From JBAYVY01 sp041674345 (GTDB taxonomy: Bacteria; Planctomycetota; Phycisphaerae; Phycisphaerales; Zrk34): DNA of 7,615 nucleotides. Shown here piece by piece: positions 6,114-7,615 of the stretch (positions are counted from its first letter, which is position 1; the number at the start of each line of letters is the position of its first letter). The position numbers and the translations under genes are program-made. The stretch spans positions 1-7,615 of the forward strand of contig JBAYVY010000175.1 in assembly GCA_041674345.1 (NCBI GenBank), given 5' to 3'. The notes beneath the pieces are model-generated. The model saw nothing but the letters and a program-made list of their open reading frames with translations. It was not told the DNA's origin and did no database searches.

Positions 6114-6234
6114 ATTTCTGATTTCGGATTTCGGATGTCTGATTTGAAGTGACATCGCCCGGCATCGGCAATCCCAATCAGAAATCAGAAGTCAGAAGTT
6201 AGAAGTCGGAAATCAGCAATCGGACATCCCAAAG
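6114..6234. repeat. Inverted heptamer array between sdhC and sdhA
   Basis: The left arm is ATTTCTG (6114-6120), ATTTCGG (6121-6127 and 6128-6134), ATGTCTG (6135-6141) and ATTTGAA (6142-6148). The right arm is CAGAAAT (6179-6185), CAGAAGT (6186-6192, 6193-6199), TAGAAGT (6200-6206), CGGAAAT (6207-6213), CAGCAAT (6214-6220), CGGACAT (6221-6227) and a run-out. CAGAAAT is the exact complement of ATTTCTG; perfect pairings include 6114-6123 with 6176-6185 and 6138-6145 with 6182-6189. The loop is GC-rich (6149-6178). It starts 12 bases after the sdhC stop and ends just before the sdhA ribosome-binding site. Within an operon it could lower or stabilise downstream transcript levels. No separate promoter is seen after it. 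Confidence 0.85.
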
Positions 6235-6242
6235 GTTTGACA

Positions 6243-7615
6243 ATGGCCAATTCCAAAAAACGTGTGATCGTAGTCGGCGGCGGACTGGCGGGCCTGGCGG
6301 CCACCATCCGCATCGCCGAAGCCGGCATGGACGTCGATCTGTTCTCCCTCGTTCCCGTCAAACGCTCCCACAGCGTCTGCGCACAGGGCGGCATCAACGC
6401 CTGCACCGAACCCGTCCGACAAGAGGGCTTCACCGAATGGGGCCACTTCGACGAAACCCTCTACGGCGGCGACTTCCTCAACCATCAGCCCCCCGCATAT
6501 GAAATGGCCCACTGGGCGCCCAAGATCATCGACCTGATGGACCGCATGGGCGTGCCTTTCAACCGCACCGGCGAAGGCAACCTCGACCGTCGATACTTCG
6601 GCGGATCGCTCTTCCGTCGCACTCACTTCTCCGGCGCATCGACCGGCCAGCAATTGCTCTACGCCCTCGATGAACAGACCCGTCGCTACGAAGCGACCGG
6701 CAAAGTCACCAAGTACGAGTTCTGGGAGTTCCTCTGGCCCGTCACCGACACCGAGGGCGCTTGTCGCGGCATCATCGCACAAGACCTGCGCACCATGACG
6801 ATCAAGGCCTTCAAGGCCGACGCCGTGGTCATGGCCACCGGCGGCTGCGGCCTGGTGTTCGGCAAGAGCACCATGTCCGTCATCTGCACCGGCGGAGCCG
6901 CCGCCCGCTGCTACCAGGCCGGCGCGGCGTTAGGCAATCCCGAAATGATCCAGGTCCACCCCACCGCCATCCCCGGCGAAGACAAGTGTCGCCTCATGTC
7001 CGAATCCGCCCGCGGTGAAGGCGGTCGCCTCTGGGTTCCAGCCATCAAGGGGGCCGACGGAAACTGGAAGCCCCATCCCGACTCCGGCCGCGACCCCCGA
7101 AAGATTCCCGACAACGAACGCTGGTACATTCTCGAAGAAAAGTATCCGAAGTATAAAAACCTCGTCAGCCGCGACGTGGCCACCCGCGAAATTTTCTTCG
7201 CCTGCCGTGACGGGTTCGGCGTGGCCGGCGGGCGTCAGGCGTATCTCGACATCACCCATCTGCCTTCCGACACCAAAAACAAGCTGCACGCCATCCTCGA
7301 AATCTATCAGAAGTTCACCGGCGACGATCCCCGCGAAATGCCCATGCGAATCTTCCCCGCCGTCCATTATTCAATGGGCGGCTTGTGGACCACCTACACC
7401 CCCGAAAAACGCGCCCCCGATCGCCACGCCGGCGACATCGGCGACTCCGTCACCGGCCTCAAGCTCGGCGACCCGAAGAACATGATGACCCACATCCCCG
7501 GTCTCTACGCCTTCGGCGAAGTCAATTACCAATACCACGGCGCCACACGCCTCGGCGCCAACGCACTGCTCAACTGCATCTTCGACGGCATCTTCAACGG
7601 ACCCGGCGTCGTCAA
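6243..7615 (+). CDS. sdhA: Succinate dehydrogenase flavoprotein subunit (3' partial)
   Basis: This is the FAD-containing subunit that oxidises succinate to fumarate on the cytoplasmic face of the membrane. The frame is open from the ATG at 6243 to the right edge, giving 457 complete codons of an expected ~600-650. Visible parts are the Rossmann dinucleotide-binding motif VVGGGLAGLAA (10-20); SHSVCAQGG, with H43 as the likely covalent FAD-attachment histidine; HFSGASTGQ (128-136); ATGG (198-201); QVHPTA with H239; SESARGEGG; the catalytic arginine R310 in SRDVATR (309-315); HYSMGG with H375; and the FAD/substrate end motif GEVNYQYHGATRLGANALL (425-443) with R436. All expected catalytic residues are present. 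The ATG has an AAAGG site (6231-6235) 7 bases upstream. The sequence is closest in style to the B-type SdhA/FrdA group that pairs with a single-subunit SdhC, consistent with its neighbour. The sdhB gene should follow outside the window. Confidence 0.95.
   Translation, partial: MANSKKRVIVVGGGLAGLAATIRIAEAGMDVDLFSLVPVKRSHSVCAQGGINACTEPVRQEGFTEWGHFDETLYGGDFLNHQPPAYEMAHWAPKIIDLMDRMGVPFNRTGEGNLDRRYFGGSLFRRTHFSGASTGQQLLYALDEQTRRYEATGKVTKYEFWEFLWPVTDTEGACRGIIAQDLRTMTIKAFKADAVVMATGGCGLVFGKSTMSVICTGGAAARCYQAGAALGNPEMIQVHPTAIPGEDKCRLMSESARGEGGRLWVPAIKGADGNWKPHPDSGRDPRKIPDNERWYILEEKYPKYKNLVSRDVATREIFFACRDGFGVAGGRQAYLDITHLPSDTKNKLHAILEIYQKFTGDDPREMPMRIFPAVHYSMGGLWTTYTPEKRAPDRHAGDIGDSVTGLKLGDPKNMMTHIPGLYAFGEVNYQYHGATRLGANALLNCIFDGIFNGPGVV

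Noticed and set aside
5172..6155. Minus-strand open frame opposite sdhC
   Set aside because: Asp/Glu/Gly/His-rich composition typical of the reverse complement of a codon-biased gene; sdhC on the plus strand has full family motifs.

Overview
The window reads as a high-GC Gram-negative chromosome segment, most likely from the Planctomycetes (perhaps Phycisphaerae). The hints are a DUF1844 protein, a B-type (SdhC-SdhA) succinate dehydrogenase locus, a lipoprotein-type prolyl isomerase and a large secreted beta-rich protein of unknown function. The taxonomic call is inference; there is no rRNA or other marker here.

Layout, left to right: the last 35 codons of a plus-strand ORF that resembles a transposase C-terminus; a convergent minus-strand aminoglycoside/choline-kinase-type phosphotransferase (APH fold); a minus-strand SurA/PpiC-like peptidyl-prolyl isomerase lipoprotein; and, just upstream of it, a minus-strand secreted protein of about 556 residues that I do not recognise. 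The last two are probably co-transcribed. A 171-base divergent gap follows, then plus-strand genes: a DUF1844 protein, sdhC (di-heme cytochrome b558, with a good sigma-70-like promoter in front), and sdhA (flavoprotein), which runs off the right edge. The iron-sulfur subunit sdhB is expected just beyond.

The metabolic core is sdhC-sdhA: together with sdhB they would form the membrane-bound succinate:quinone oxidoreductase joining the TCA cycle to the respiratory chain. The other genes have no evident functional link to it.

The unusual part is what lies between the genes. Four gaps (127-240, 1347-1492, 5064-5174, 6114-6234) each hold tandem 7-base (in one case 8-base) degenerate repeats arranged as two inverted arms around a loop. 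A fifth gap (4522-4556) holds a single-arm degenerate heptamer run. The repeat word differs at every locus, but the two arms of a locus share the same word. Each paired array begins at, or within about 12 bases of, a stop codon, and two are followed directly by a sigma-70-like promoter for the next gene. They resemble the heptanucleotide STRR repeats known from cyanobacteria, but the inverted-pair layout at gene 3' ends suggests a role as a terminator, 3'-UTR or insulator, or a templated palindrome-forming process. A separate 14-bp inverted repeat lies in frame inside the N-terminus of the phosphotransferase gene. No CRISPR array, tRNA, rRNA or intact mobile element was seen, and no gap between genes exceeds about 220 bases.
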